Shown in pieces: positions 18,310 through 27,557 of a stretch of DNA of 64,000 nt. Below the pieces are notes generated by a model that saw nothing but the letters and a program-made list of their open reading frames with translations, had not been told where the DNA came from and made no database searches. The number at the start of each line of letters is the position of its first letter. The stretch's first letter is position 1. Both the position numbers and the translations under genes were made by a program. This DNA comes from Pseudomonas sp. ATCC 13867 (GTDB lineage Bacteria; Pseudomonadota; Gammaproteobacteria; Pseudomonadales; Pseudomonadaceae), in NCBI RefSeq assembly GCF_000349845.1, contig NC_020829.1, positions 4,471,001 through 4,535,000 of the forward strand. The letters run 5' to 3'.

Positions 18310-18795
18310 TCAGTGGTGGTGACCACCTTCGCCGTGGATGTGGCCGTGGGCGACTTCTTCGGCGGAAGCGTCGCGCACGTTGACCACCTTCACCTTGAAG
18401 TTCAGGCGCTGGCCGGCCAGCGGGTGGTTGCCGTCGACGATCACGTCATCGCCCTCGATATCGCGGATGGTGACGATCTGCATGCCGCCGTCCGGAGCGG
18501 AAGCGTGGAACTGCATGCCGACTTCCAGCTCGTCCACGCCTTCGAACATTTCACGGGTCAGGGTGGCGACCAGCTCGGCGCTGTACTCGCCGTAGGCGTC
18601 GGCCGGCTCGACGGTCACGTCCAGCTCGTCACCGACCTGCTTGCCTTCCAGGGCCTTTTCCAGGCCGCCGATGATGTTGTGGGCACCGTGCAGGTAGACC
18701 AGCGGAGCGCCGCCAGCGGAGCTGTCGATGACCTCACCTGCGTCGTTGGTCAGGGTATAGTCGATGGAAACCGCCTTGTTGGCCGCGATCTGCAT
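18310..18795 (-). CDS. slyD: FKBP-type peptidyl-prolyl isomerase SlyD
   Basis: A 161-residue cytoplasmic chaperone and prolyl isomerase. It opens [24 protein letters not shown], has the FKBP segment LVYLHGAHNIIGGLEKALEGKQVGD (32-56) with the inserted IF chaperone domain after it, and ends in a histidine-rich metal-binding tail (HGHIHGEGGHHH). Such tails bind nickel and may supply metallo-enzymes. Its start overlaps the possible start of the divergent DUF3565 gene. Confidence 0.95.
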   Translation of the reverse strand: MQIAANKAVSIDYTLTNDAGEVIDSSAGGAPLVYLHGAHNIIGGLEKALEGKQVGDELDVTVEPADAYGEYSAELVATLTREMFEGVDELEVGMQFHASAPDGGMQIVTIRDIEGDDVIVDGNHPLAGQRLNFKVKVVNVRDASAEEVAHGHIHGEGGHHH

Positions 18796-19096
18796 GGTTC
18801 GAAACCTATCTGATATAGAAGTTGAGCGCGTAAGTTTACGCGGCGACGTCCCCGAATGCGACCCGAAGACGGACGGACGGGATGACGCGGCCCCGCCGCG
18901 CCTGCTTGACTTTCATCAGGACGGAGACGGCCACTGGGTGGCAGTCTTGTCCTGCGGCCACACCCAGCACCTGCGCCACCAGCCACCGTGGCAATCCAGG
19001 CCCTGGGTGCTGGACGCGCAACAGCGCAAGGCGCAGATCGGCCGCTGGTTCCCCTGTGGCTGGTGCGCCAAGGAATCCGACAGCAACAAGGAGTAG
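18794..19096 (+). CDS. DUF3565-family small zinc-ribbon-like protein
   Basis: A protein of up to 100 residues whose C-terminal two thirds match DUF3565: [33 protein letters not shown], then a closing C-G-W-C. The cysteines and histidines could hold a metal. The start is uncertain: the only in-frame ATGs (18764 and 18794) overlap the divergent slyD start, and the first 35 or so residues are not family-like, so a non-ATG start nearer 18900 is possible. The stop is two bases before the ackA ATG. Confidence 0.65.
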   Translation: MVRNLSDIEVERVSLRGDVPECDPKTDGRDDAAPPRLLDFHQDGDGHWVAVLSCGHTQHLRHQPPWQSRPWVLDAQQRKAQIGRWFPCGWCAKESDSNKE

Positions 19097-19098
19097 GC

Positions 19099-20289
19099 AT
19101 GCCGGCACGCAATATCCTGGTGATCAACTGCGGCAGTTCGTCGATCAAGTTCGCCCTGGTTCGAGAGGGGCGCGACGATTTCATTCTCCACGGCCTGGCG
19201 GAGCGCCTCGGCGCCAACGGCGCCAGCCTGCGCTGGCAGGGCGAGACGGACGAGCAGCCGCAGACCCTGGAGCTGCCCGGCGCCGACCACAAGGCCGCCC
19301 TCGCCCGCCTGCTGCCGCTGGTGAACGAAGCCGCCCAGGGCGAGCTGCACGCCATCGGCCACCGCGTGGTGCACGGCGGCGAACGCTTCACCCAGGCCTC
19401 GCGCCTGACCGACGAAGTGCTCAGCGCGATCCGCGAGACCTCGCCCCTGGCCCCGCTGCATAATCCGGCGAACCTGGTGGGCATCGACGCCGCCCTGGCG
19501 CTCTACCCGGACCTGCCGCACATCGCCGTGTTCGACACCGCCTTCCACCAGAGCCTGCCCGAGCGCGCCTACCGCTACGCCATCCCCGAGCCGCTGTACC
19601 GCGAGCAGCATGTGCGCCGCTACGGTTTCCACGGCACCAGCCATCGCTATGTCAGCCACAAGGCGGCCGAGATGAGCGGGCTGGCAGTGGGCGACAGCTA
19701 CTGGCTGTCCGCGCACCTGGGCAACGGCAGCTCCACCTGCGCCATCGCCAACGGCCAGAGCCGCGACACCAGCATGGGCCTGACCCCGCTGGAAGGGCTG
19801 ATGATGGGCACCCGCTCCGGCGACGTCGACCCGAACCTGCACAGCCACCTGGCGCGCACCCTGGGCTGGAGCCTGGAGAAGATCGACCACATGCTCAACC
19901 ATGACAGCGGCCTGCTCGGCCTGTCGGGACTGTCCAACGACATGCGCACCCTGGAGCATGCCCGCGAGCAGGGCCACGCCAATGCGGCGCTGGCCATCGA
20001 AGTATTCTGTTACCGATTGGCCAAGTCCCTGGCCTCGCTGACCTGTGCGCTGCCGCGGCTGGACGGCATCATCTTCACCGGCGGCATCGGCGAGAACTCG
20101 GCGCTGGTGCGCAACCTGACGGTCAAGCACCTGCATGTGCTCAACCTGGAGCTCGACGGCGAAGCCAACGCCCGCTGCGTGCGCGGCGTCGGCGGGCCGA
20201 TCCACCTGCCGGGCCATCCCCGCGTGCTGGTGATCCCCACCAACGAGGAAAAGCAGATCGCACTCGACACCCTGGCCGTACTCGACTGA
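19099..20289 (+). CDS. ackA: acetate kinase
   Basis: A 396-residue acetate kinase (acetyl phosphate + ADP to acetate + ATP). It has the phosphate-1 motif [14 protein letters not shown] near the start, [10 protein letters not shown] near residue 90, the signature [16 protein letters not shown] (about 174-189) and a C-terminal [19 protein letters not shown] lies five bases before the ATG. It forms an operon with pta (61-base gap), giving the overflow and anaerobic pyruvate survival pathway of pseudomonads. Confidence 0.96.
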   Translation: MPARNILVINCGSSSIKFALVREGRDDFILHGLAERLGANGASLRWQGETDEQPQTLELPGADHKAALARLLPLVNEAAQGELHAIGHRVVHGGERFTQASRLTDEVLSAIRETSPLAPLHNPANLVGIDAALALYPDLPHIAVFDTAFHQSLPERAYRYAIPEPLYREQHVRRYGFHGTSHRYVSHKAAEMSGLAVGDSYWLSAHLGNGSSTCAIANGQSRDTSMGLTPLEGLMMGTRSGDVDPNLHSHLARTLGWSLEKIDHMLNHDSGLLGLSGLSNDMRTLEHAREQGHANAALAIEVFCYRLAKSLASLTCALPRLDGIIFTGGIGENSALVRNLTVKHLHVLNLELDGEANARCVRGVGGPIHLPGHPRVLVIPTNEEKQIALDTLAVLD

Positions 20290-20350
20290 AGATTCACCGG
20301 TTGTGCCCCACAAGGGCAACTCCCACTCCCGCACGGCTTAAGGAGCCCGG

Positions 20351-22477
20351 ATGCACACCTTCTTCCTCGCGCCGACCGGTTTCGGCGTCGGCCTGACGTC
20401 CACCAGCCTGGGCCTGATCCGCGCCCTGCAACGCGCCGGCCTGAAAGTCGGCTTCTTCAAGCCCATTGCCCAGCCCCATGCCGGCGACGACGGCCCGGAG
20501 CGCTCCAGCGAACTGGTCGCGCGCACCCACGGCCTCAATGCCCCTACCCCGCTGTCCCTGGCCAAGGTCGAGCGCATGCTCGGCGACGGCCTGCTCGACG
20601 AACTGCTGGAAGAGATCGTCGGGATGTACAACAAAGCGGCGCTAGACAAGGACGTGATGATCGTCGAGGGCATGGTGCCGACCAAGCACGCCAGCTATGC
20701 CGCGCGCATCAACAGCCATATGGCGCGCAGCGTGGATGCCGAGGTGATCCTGGTCTCTGCGCCGGACAACGAGACGGTGAGCGAGCTGTCCGACCGCATC
20801 GAGATCCTCGCCCAACTGTTCGGCGGCCCGCGCGACCCGCACCTGGCCGGCCTGATCGTGAACAAGGTGCGCGGCGGCGAGAGCGACGACATGCCGCGTG
20901 CCGCCGAGGAAGCCGCGCGGCTGTTCGGCGAGCGCCTGAAGGAACACTCCCCGCTGCTGCGCGATGGCGACGTGCGCCTGCTCGGCTGCATCCCGTGGCA
21001 GGACGAAATGAACGCCCCGCGCACCCGCGACGTGGCCGACCTGCTGGACGCCAGCGTGCTCAACGCCGGCGACTACGAACAACGTCGCGTACAGAAGATC
21101 ATCCTCTGCGCGCCCTCGGCGCCGAACACCGTGCACCTGCTCAAGCCCGGCGTGCTGGTGGTGGTGCCGGGCGACCGCGACGACATCATCCTCGCCGCCT
21201 GCCTCGCCGCCATGAACGGCGTGCCGCTGGCCGGCCTGCTGCTCTGTTCCGGCCTGACACCGGATGCGCGGATCATGGAGCTGTGCCGCAGCGCCCTGCA
21301 CAGCGGCCTGCCGGTGCTGACGGTGAGGACCGGCTCCTTCGACACCGCCGGCGACCTCACCCGGATGAACAAGGAAATCCCGGTGGACGACCGCGAGCGC
21401 GCCGAGCGCGTCACCGAGTTCGTCGCCGAGCACATCGACTTCGAATGGCTCAAGGACCGCTGCGGTGCGCCCCACGAGCTGCGCCTGTCGCCGCCGGTGT
21501 TCCGCTACCAGTTGACCCAGCGCGCCAACCGCGCGGGCAAGCGCATCGTCCTGCCCGAGGGCAGCGAGCCGCGCACCGTGCAGGCGGCCTCGATCTGCCA
21601 TGCGCGCGGAATCGCCCGCTGCGTGCTGCTGGCCAAGCCCGACGACGTGCAGGCCGTGGCGCAGATGCTCGGCATCGTGCTGCCCGAGGACCTGGAGATC
21701 GTCGACCCGGACCTGGTGCGCAGCCGCTACGTCGAGCCGATGGTCGAACTGCGCAAGGGCAAGAGCCTGAACGCGCCGATGGCCGAGCAGCAGTTGGAAG
21801 ACAACGTGGTGCTGGGCACCGTCATGCTCGCCCTGAACGAAGTGGACGGCCTGGTTTCCGGCGCCATCCACACCACCGCCAACACCATCCGCCCGGCCCT
21901 GCAACTGATCAAGACCGCGCCCGGCTACAATCTGGTGTCCTCGATCTTCTTCATGCTGCTGCCCGACCAGGTGGTGGTCTATGGCGACTGCGCGGTGAAT
22001 CCCGACCCTTCGGCCAGTGACCTGGCGGAGATCGCCCTGCAAAGTGCCGATTCCGCGCAAGCCTTCGGCATCACCCCGCGGGTGGCGATGATCAGCTACT
22101 CCACCGGCGACTCCGGAACCGGCGCAGATGTCGAGAAAGTCCGCGAAGCAACACGCATCGCGCGGGAAAAACGCCCCGATCTGTTGATTGATGGCCCCTT
22201 GCAGTATGATGCCGCCGCCATCGCCAGCGTCGGTCGCCAGAAGGCGCCCGACAGCCCGGTGGCCGGGCGCGCCAACGTGTTCGTGTTCCCCGACCTGAAC
22301 ACCGGGAACACCACCTACAAGGCCGTCCAGCGCAGTGCCGACTGCGTCAGCATCGGACCGATGCTGCAGGGTTTGCGCAAACCGGTGAACGACCTGTCGC
22401 GCGGCGCGCTGGTGGACGACATCGTCTACACCATCGCCCTGACGGCGATCCAGGCGGACAACGGCAAGGACGGCTGA
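20351..22477 (+). CDS. pta: phosphate acetyltransferase
   Basis: A 708-residue long-form Pta (acetyl-CoA + phosphate to acetyl phosphate). The N-terminal P-loop-like AAA_26 domain begins FFLAPTGFGVGLTSTSLGLIRAL, a DRTGG domain follows, and the catalytic PTA_PTB domain starts near residue 380 (FRYQLTQRANRAGKRIVLPEG). It contains SYSTGDSGTGADVEKV and ends NDLSRGALVDDIVYTIALTAIQ. AAGGAG precedes the ATG. It is co-transcribed with ackA. Confidence 0.96.
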   Translation: MHTFFLAPTGFGVGLTSTSLGLIRALQRAGLKVGFFKPIAQPHAGDDGPERSSELVARTHGLNAPTPLSLAKVERMLGDGLLDELLEEIVGMYNKAALDKDVMIVEGMVPTKHASYAARINSHMARSVDAEVILVSAPDNETVSELSDRIEILAQLFGGPRDPHLAGLIVNKVRGGESDDMPRAAEEAARLFGERLKEHSPLLRDGDVRLLGCIPWQDEMNAPRTRDVADLLDASVLNAGDYEQRRVQKIILCAPSAPNTVHLLKPGVLVVVPGDRDDIILAACLAAMNGVPLAGLLLCSGLTPDARIMELCRSALHSGLPVLTVRTGSFDTAGDLTRMNKEIPVDDRERAERVTEFVAEHIDFEWLKDRCGAPHELRLSPPVFRYQLTQRANRAGKRIVLPEGSEPRTVQAASICHARGIARCVLLAKPDDVQAVAQMLGIVLPEDLEIVDPDLVRSRYVEPMVELRKGKSLNAPMAEQQLEDNVVLGTVMLALNEVDGLVSGAIHTTANTIRPALQLIKTAPGYNLVSSIFFMLLPDQVVVYGDCAVNPDPSASDLAEIALQSADSAQAFGITPRVAMISYSTGDSGTGADVEKVREATRIAREKRPDLLIDGPLQYDAAAIASVGRQKAPDSPVAGRANVFVFPDLNTGNTTYKAVQRSADCVSIGPMLQGLRKPVNDLSRGALVDDIVYTIALTAIQADNGKDG

Positions 22478-22558
22478 TAAACCCGGCACGAGGGATGTGC
22501 CCACGAACGCATCACGCGCCCGGCCGACCGGGCGCCTACGTACAAGGACCATTCCTCG

Positions 22559-23470
22559 ATGTTGAGTTTCCTCCCGCACACCCTGCGCGGCATCCTCGCC
22601 ACCCTGATCCTGGTGGTGAGCACGCTGTGCTGGTGCATTCCGCTGCTCTCCATGTCGATCATCAAGCTACTGCTGCCCTTCAACGCGGCCCAGATGCTGC
22701 TCGGCAAAGTCATGAGCCTGATCGCCGAAGGCTGGATCGCCTGCAACAAGGGCTGGATGAACCTGGTCCGCGACACCGGCTGGAACGTGCAGGGCCTGCA
22801 GGGCCTGGAGTACGACCACTCGTACCTGGTGACCAGCAACCACCAGAGTTGGGTGGACATCCTCGTCCTGCAGTACCAACTCAACCGTCGCGTGCCGCTG
22901 CTGCGCTTCTTCCTCAAGCAGGAACTGATCTGGGTCCCGGTGATCGGTCTGTGCTGGTGGGCGCTCGACTTCCCCTTCATGAAGCGCTACACCAAGGCCT
23001 ACCTCGCCAAACACCCGGAAAAGAAAGGCAAGGACCTGGAAACCACCCGCAAGGCGTGCGCCAAGTTCAGCCGCATCCCGGTGGCGATCTTCAACTTCCT
23101 CGAAGGCACCCGCTTCACCCAGGCCAAGCATGACGAGCAGAATTCCCAGTTCCGGCACCTGCTCAAGCCCAAGGCCGGCGGCATCGCCTTCGTCCTCGAC
23201 GCCATGGGCGAGCAGCTGCGCACCTTGGTGAACGTCACCATCCACTACCCCGACGGCCGCCCGACCTTCTGGTGCCTGCTGTCGGGCAAGCTGCGCTCGG
23301 TGGTGGTGCGTTTCGAAGAGATGGAAATCCCCCGTCAGTTCGTCGGCAAGAGCTACGACCAGGACGAGGGCTACCGCGCCGAGTTCCAGCTGTGGGTGAA
23401 CCAGCTGTGGGAGCGCAAGGACCAGTTGCTGGCCCAGCTGCACCACGAGTTCCCCGCCGCCAAGGCCTGA
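22559..23470 (+). CDS. PlsC-domain acyltransferase, YihG-like
   Basis: A 303-residue membrane-anchored acyltransferase. A hydrophobic N-terminus (residues 8-45) precedes the PlsC domain, with the catalytic NHQSWVDILVL (95-105) and the acceptor-binding FLEGTRFTQAKH (about 180-191). Such proteins acylate lysophosphatidic acid or related lipids; YihG of E. coli is the closest recognised type. It lies 81 bases downstream of pta, and a REP pair and terminator follow. Confidence 0.88.
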   Translation: MLSFLPHTLRGILATLILVVSTLCWCIPLLSMSIIKLLLPFNAAQMLLGKVMSLIAEGWIACNKGWMNLVRDTGWNVQGLQGLEYDHSYLVTSNHQSWVDILVLQYQLNRRVPLLRFFLKQELIWVPVIGLCWWALDFPFMKRYTKAYLAKHPEKKGKDLETTRKACAKFSRIPVAIFNFLEGTRFTQAKHDEQNSQFRHLLKPKAGGIAFVLDAMGEQLRTLVNVTIHYPDGRPTFWCLLSGKLRSVVVRFEEMEIPRQFVGKSYDQDEGYRAEFQLWVNQLWERKDQLLAQLHHEFPAAKA

Positions 23471-23477
23471 CCTTCCC

Positions 23478-23548
23478 TTGTAGGAGCGAGCTTGCTCGCG
23501 AACCTGAGCCGCTTTGCCATGCGGTTCGCGAGCAAGCTCGCTCCTACA
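23478..23548. repeat. REP pair (REPIN), copy 4
   Basis: TTGTAGGAGCGAGCTTGCTC and its inverse complement ending CTCCTACA with about 27 bases between. Confidence 0.95.
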
Positions 23549-23582
23549 GATTCGGTCCCACGCCCAGCGAGGTCCCGGAAAC

Positions 23583-23612
23583 AAAAAAACCCGCCAATCG
23601 GCGGGTTTTTTC
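23583..23612. terminator. bidirectional intrinsic terminator
   Basis: A run of A, CCCGCC AATC GGCGGG, then seven T. It lies between the acyltransferase and the OmpA-family gene, which converge here. Confidence 0.92.
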
Positions 23613-23623
23613 ATGGGCGGCGC

Positions 23624-24337
23624 TTACTGCTGGTACTGCTGGGTCTGCGCGCCCGGCAGGGCCTTCAGGTTCACTTCCACACGGCGGTTCTGCGCACGGC
23701 CATTGGCGTCGGCGTTGGATGCGATCGGCTGGTCCGGGCCCATGCCACGGGTGCTCACGCGGGAAGCGTCGACGCCCTGGGAGGTCAGGTAGCTCGCGAC
23801 CGACTGCGCACGGCGCTGGGACAGGTCCATGTTGTGCTGGCGGCTGCCGGTGCTGTCGGTGTAGCCGACGATCTCGATGCTGTTCTGGTTGAACTCCTTG
23901 AAGGAGTTGGCCAGGTTGTTCAGCGGGCTGTAGAAGGACGGCGCGATGTTCGCCGAGTCGGTGGCGAAGGTGATGTTGCCCGGCATGATCAGCTTGATGT
24001 CATCGCCTTGGCGCTCGACCTGCACGCCGGTGCCCTGCATCTGCTGGCGCAGCTTGGCTTCCTGCTTGTCGGCGTAGTAGCCGTAGCCGGCGGCGGCGGC
24101 TCCGATGGCGGCGGCGCCGATCATCGCGCCCTTGCCACGGTTGTCGTGGTTGATCGCGGCACCGGCGACGGCGCCGGCCAGCGCACCCAACGCACCGTAC
24201 TTGGCGGTCTTGCTCATGCCGCCCTCGGCCGGCGGGGCCTGGGTGTTGGGGTCATAGGGATTCTGGGAGGCGCAACCGGCCATGAGGGCGAAGGCGGTGG
24301 CAGCCGCAACCATGGACAGACTACGTGCGGTGAACAT
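23624..24337 (-). CDS. OmpA-family outer-membrane lipoprotein
   Basis: A 237-residue lipoprotein. The signal peptide ends in a lipobox (FALMAGC, Cys about residue 21). Next comes a glycine-zipper stretch (ALGALAGAVAGAAI and MIGAAAIGAAAAGYG), then a C-terminal OmpA peptidoglycan-binding domain (FATDSANIAPSFYSPL, IEIVGYTDSTGS, NRRVEVNL). It is likely anchored in the outer membrane and non-covalently tied to the cell wall. AAGGAG precedes the ATG at 24337; the longer start at 24367 would spoil the signal peptide. Confidence 0.9.
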   Translation of the reverse strand: MFTARSLSMVAAATAFALMAGCASQNPYDPNTQAPPAEGGMSKTAKYGALGALAGAVAGAAINHDNRGKGAMIGAAAIGAAAAGYGYYADKQEAKLRQQMQGTGVQVERQGDDIKLIMPGNITFATDSANIAPSFYSPLNNLANSFKEFNQNSIEIVGYTDSTGSRQHNMDLSQRRAQSVASYLTSQGVDASRVSTRGMGPDQPIASNADANGRAQNRRVEVNLKALPGAQTQQYQQ

Positions 24338-24422
24338 GTCGGATGACTCCTTGAAATAGCGAAACACCCATTAGCGGGCGGCTGGTTAGAGCGTAGATCG
24401 TGCAAATAATTCCGCAGCAACC

Positions 24423-25064
24423 TTAAGCGCGGATGAAGGGGTTTTCCCGCATCTCGTCGCCCAGGTTGGTGTCCGGACCGTGGCCGGTGACTACGGTCGC
24501 CTCTTCGTCCAGCGAGTACAGGCGATCGCGGATCGAGCGCTCGATCGTGGCGTAGTCGCCGCCCCACAGGTCGGTGCGGCCGATGCTGCGGCGGAACAGG
24601 GTATCGCCGGCGATCAGCAGCTTGTCCTGCGGGAACCAGAAGCTCATGGAGCCCGGCGTATGCCCCGGCGTGTGCAATGCCACGCCGCAACCGCAGGCCA
24701 GCGCCTCGTCGTCGGCCAGCCACTGGTCCGGCGAAGGCACCGGCGTGTAGGGCACGCCGAACATGCGGCACTGCATCTCCAGGTTGTCCCAGAGGAACTG
24801 GTCGTCCTTGTGCAGGTGCAGGGTCGCGCCGGTCTTCTCCTTCATCTGCCCGGAGGCGAGGAAGTGATCCAGGTGCGCATGGGTGTGGATGATGCTGACC
24901 ACCTTCAGCCCCAGCGCGTCGAGGCGCTGCAGGATCAGTTCGTGGTCGCCGCCCGGATCGACGACGATGGCCTTCTTCGTCAGCGGGTCGCCGATGATGG
25001 TGCAGTTGCACTGCAAAGGCCCAACGGGGAAGGTTTCGCGGATCAGCGCGGGTTGCTCACTCAT
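24423..25064 (-). CDS. MBL-fold metallohydrolase, GloB/YcbL-like
   Basis: A 213-residue metallo-beta-lactamase-fold hydrolase. It has the metal motif HTHAHLDH (60-67), a downstream HTPGHTPGSMSFW and GDTLFRRSIGRTDL (about 150-163), and a final VVTGHGPDTNLGDE. It lacks the long C-terminal domain of true glyoxalase II, so it resembles YcbL, an enzyme with weak glyoxalase-like thioesterase activity. The start is ATG 25064. It lies 70 bases downstream of an AraC-family gene. Confidence 0.87.
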   Translation of the reverse strand: MSEQPALIRETFPVGPLQCNCTIIGDPLTKKAIVVDPGGDHELILQRLDALGLKVVSIIHTHAHLDHFLASGQMKEKTGATLHLHKDDQFLWDNLEMQCRMFGVPYTPVPSPDQWLADDEALACGCGVALHTPGHTPGSMSFWFPQDKLLIAGDTLFRRSIGRTDLWGGDYATIERSIRDRLYSLDEEATVVTGHGPDTNLGDEMRENPFIRA

Positions 25065-25134
25065 CACGGGGTCACTCGATGGCTTGGGCGGACCGGCATT
25101 TTCGCCGATTCCACCCGACCTGGCGAGCCGGGCA

Positions 25135-26154
25135 TCACCCGTCGCGGCGGTAGTCGGTGGGCAGCTTGCCGGTCCACTTGCGGAAGGCGCGGCGGAAGTT
25201 CGACGGGTCGTTGAAACCCAGCAACAGCGCGATTTCGTAGAGTGGCAGGTGGGTGGTGGTGAGGTACTGCAAGGCCAGGCGCTTGCGTACGTCATCGAGC
25301 ACTTCCTGATAGGTCGTCCCCAGGTTCGAAAGATGTCGACGCAGGCTGCGCCCGCTGGTGTGCAACTCGCCGGCCACGGTTTCCAGGTCGGGAAACTCGC
25401 CGGGGCGCGCCAGCAACAAGCGGCGGATGCGGGTCAACAGACCTTCCTGCACGTCCAGCGTGGCCAGCAGCGCCTCGCATTGCTGTTCGCACATCTGCAC
25501 TGTGGCCGGGTTGGCCAGCGCCATCGGGCGCGCCAGGTATTCGCTGGGCAGGCCGATGAAGTGGAACGGCTGGTCGAACGACACCTCGCAGCCGAACACC
25601 TCGGCGTAGCGCCCGGCATAGGCCGGCGCGGCATGGCCGAAGCCGACGCTGACGCCCTGCAGCGGTTCGCCGACGAGGAAGCGGGCGATGGTGTACAGGC
25701 TGGTCATCAGGCCTTCGGCGGCGAAGCGGCCCATCGGCCCGAGCGGGATCGACTCGCTGGCCCGCAGGACGGAGACGCCCTCGTCTTCCACCATTTCCAG
25801 GTCGTACGCCAGGCCGAGCACGCGGTAGTACTTCAGGGCGAAGCCGATGGCGCGTTCGAGGTTGGCGCTGGAGAGCACCGCGTAGCCGAGGATGCCGTGG
25901 GTGGAGACATTCAGCCGCTGCCCCAGGAGCAGGCCGAAGGCCGGTTCGCCGCAGTGCGTCAGCGCGGTGCCGGCGAGCAGGTTGAAGTCGATGAAGGACA
26001 GGCGGCCGTTGGGGCTTTGCAACACCTCGGGGCGCACTCGAGCCAGTTCGAACAGGCGCGCACGGGGCACGCCCAGTTCCTCGGCAAGGTCGAGCAGCGC
26101 CTGCGCATAGGCGACGGGCACCAGTTCGGCGGTGAAATTGAGCGGTTGTTTCAT
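25135..26154 (-). CDS. AraC-family regulator, OruR-like
   Basis: A 339-residue regulator. The long N-terminal part (HCGEPAFGLLLGQRLNVSTHGILGYAVLSS) is the arabinose-binding-like domain (PF12625) shared by OruR, ArgR and similar regulators. The C-terminal AraC helix-turn-helix pair is HTSGRSLRRHLSNLG and YEIALLLGFNDPSNFRRAFRKWTGKLPTDYR. The order in P. aeruginosa suggests OruR (ornithine use), but no ornithine gene is nearby, so the ligand is uncertain. It is divergent from the metal-dependent hydrolase gene with about 120 bases between. Confidence 0.85.
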   Translation of the reverse strand: MKQPLNFTAELVPVAYAQALLDLAEELGVPRARLFELARVRPEVLQSPNGRLSFIDFNLLAGTALTHCGEPAFGLLLGQRLNVSTHGILGYAVLSSANLERAIGFALKYYRVLGLAYDLEMVEDEGVSVLRASESIPLGPMGRFAAEGLMTSLYTIARFLVGEPLQGVSVGFGHAAPAYAGRYAEVFGCEVSFDQPFHFIGLPSEYLARPMALANPATVQMCEQQCEALLATLDVQEGLLTRIRRLLLARPGEFPDLETVAGELHTSGRSLRRHLSNLGTTYQEVLDDVRKRLALQYLTTTHLPLYEIALLLGFNDPSNFRRAFRKWTGKLPTDYRRDG

Positions 26155-26276
26155 CGTTTTTCTTGTGTTGACCGCTGGCCGGATATGACCGGAAAGTTGG
26201 CAGACAATAACCTTGTGAGGCTTTTCCCACAAGGCCACAGTACTGACTCATGGACAACCACAACAACGGAGTCGTC

Positions 26277-27116
26277 ATGGCCAGCACCACCCCCGCGGGA
26301 TTGGAAATCAAGCCCCGACACATGGACTTTGATCTGCCCGATCCGCTGCCGCGCCATTGGCATGGCGGCGACGCCTTCAAGTCCCATCTGTTCGACGCGA
26401 TGTCGGTGCTGTTCCCCGACGGCGAACGCTTCTTCATCGACTCGGTGAGGCACTTCCGTGAGAACATCACCGACCCGGTGCTCAAGGAGCAGATCCGTGG
26501 CTTCATCGGCCAGGAAGGTCACCACAGCCGCGAGCACCTGGTGTACAGCCAGCGCCTGCGCGACCTCGGCTACGACATCACGCGCATCGAGAAGCGCGCC
26601 CAGGCGCGCATCCGCTACACCCAGAAGAAATTCCCCGCCAAGCGCCAGTTGGCCGCCACGGCCGCGCTGGAGCACATCACCGCGATCATGGCCAACGGGC
26701 TGCTCACCGACCCGCGCACCATGCAGGGCGCCGACCCGGTGATGCAGCGCCTGTGGCGTTGGCACGCGCTGGAAGAGACCGAGCACAAGGCGGTGGCCTT
26801 CGACGTCTACAACCAGGTCTGCGGCAGCCGCAAGCTGCTGCGCCGGGCGATGCTGATGGCGAGCTTCTTCTTCGTTCTCGACACCTTCCGAGGCCTCACC
26901 CACATGCTGCGCCAGGATGGCCTGCTGTGGAACTGGCGGGTCTGGCGCGACGGACTGAAGTGGAGCTGGGGCAAGCACGGCGTATTCCGCCCGCTGGTGC
27001 GCGAGTACCTGGACTTTTTCAAGAGCGACTTCCACCCCTGGCAGCACAACAACCTCGACCTGCTGCACGAGGTACGCCGGGAGTACGACCCACAGCCGCT
27101 GGCGCATGCCGGCTGA
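26277..27116 (+). CDS. putative di-iron metal-dependent hydrolase (PF10118 family)
   Basis: A 279-residue protein of the predicted metal-dependent hydrolase family. It carries carboxylate and histidine motifs like ferritin-type di-iron proteins: a Glu-His cluster in GQEGHHSREH (about 75-84), ALEHIT, and WHALEETEHKAVAFDVY (about 163-179). The function is unknown; some members are linked to lipid or steroid metabolism. I chose ATG 26277 because GGAG lies five bases upstream; ATG 26250 is an alternative. Confidence 0.8.
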   Translation: MASTTPAGLEIKPRHMDFDLPDPLPRHWHGGDAFKSHLFDAMSVLFPDGERFFIDSVRHFRENITDPVLKEQIRGFIGQEGHHSREHLVYSQRLRDLGYDITRIEKRAQARIRYTQKKFPAKRQLAATAALEHITAIMANGLLTDPRTMQGADPVMQRLWRWHALEETEHKAVAFDVYNQVCGSRKLLRRAMLMASFFFVLDTFRGLTHMLRQDGLLWNWRVWRDGLKWSWGKHGVFRPLVREYLDFFKSDFHPWQHNNLDLLHEVRREYDPQPLAHAG

Positions 27117-27134
27117 TCCTTTGGCTGCTGTACG

Positions 27135-27160
27135 CGCCGCCCCGCCTTGTCGGGGCGGCG
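27135..27160 (+). terminator. strong hairpin after the metal-dependent hydrolase gene (no T-run)
   Basis: CGCCGCCCCG (27135-27144) pairs perfectly with CGGGGCGGCG (27151-27160). The stem is strong, but no U-tract follows, so termination is only likely. Confidence 0.5.
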
Positions 27161-27200
27161 TCGTTCCGGGTGCTCACAGCGGGCGCGGGCCATGTCCGCG

Positions 27201-27224
27201 ATTCGCAGACAAGGTCCGCTCCCA
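27201..27224 (-). repeat. REP-like element of a second sequence type
   Basis: TTCGCAGACAAGGTCCGCTC CCAC parallels the main REP (TTCGCGAGCAAGCTCGCTCC TAC) but with GGTCCGCTCCC in the core, as in another known pseudomonad REP class. A degenerate inverse copy lies to its left. Confidence 0.6.
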
Positions 27225-27393
27225 CGAGAGCGGCACGGTGCTGGGCGTGGGGCGGAGAACGTTCGACGATATCCGCCATTTGGCCTTGATCCCTGGGCGC
27301 TCCAGGCCCAGCTCTGGCGGCAATGACGACGTAGGGTGTATCGACACGCGGCTGTGGCGCGCCAACGTTTCTACGTCTTGCGACGGAGTTACC

Positions 27394-27490
27394 CTGTAGG
27401 AGCGAGCTTGCTCGCGAAGCTCTTTTGCCTCACCGATACCCAGCCGGCACTGTCAGGGGCGGAGCGGTTCGCGAGCAAGCCCGCTCCTGC
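27394..27490. repeat. REP pair (REPIN), copy 5, with long spacer
   Basis: CTGTAGGAGCGAGCTTGCTC on the left and an inverse copy GCGAGCAAGCCCGCTCCTGC on the right with two changes; the spacer is about 50 bases. Confidence 0.85.
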
Positions 27491-27511
27491 GAAAGGCAGT
27501 TGGGCGGCACG

Positions 27512-27540
27512 AAAAAGCCCGGCGCGTGGCCGAGCTTTTT
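27512..27540 (-). terminator. imperfect intrinsic terminator of the alpha/beta hydrolase gene
   Basis: AAAAAGC..CCGGC..GCCG..GCTTTTT: an imperfect stem flanked by A and T runs, 18 bases past the stop. Confidence 0.65.
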
Positions 27541-27557
27541 CATCGGTCGCTCAGCAT

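Larger units (their letters stand above)
27117..27557. other. 441-bp intergenic region filled with repeats and hairpins
   Basis: It contains, left to right: a strong hairpin without a T-run (27135-27160), a REP of a second sequence type (27201-27224), GC-rich inverted repeats around 27290-27330, a standard REP pair with long spacer (27394-27490) and an imperfect terminator (27512-27540). No gene is visible. Confidence 0.6.

Noticed and set aside
20642..22579. A 645-residue minus-strand frame opposite pta
   Set aside because: Antisense to a full-length phosphate acetyltransferase; composition is the mirror of pta codons and shows no domain.
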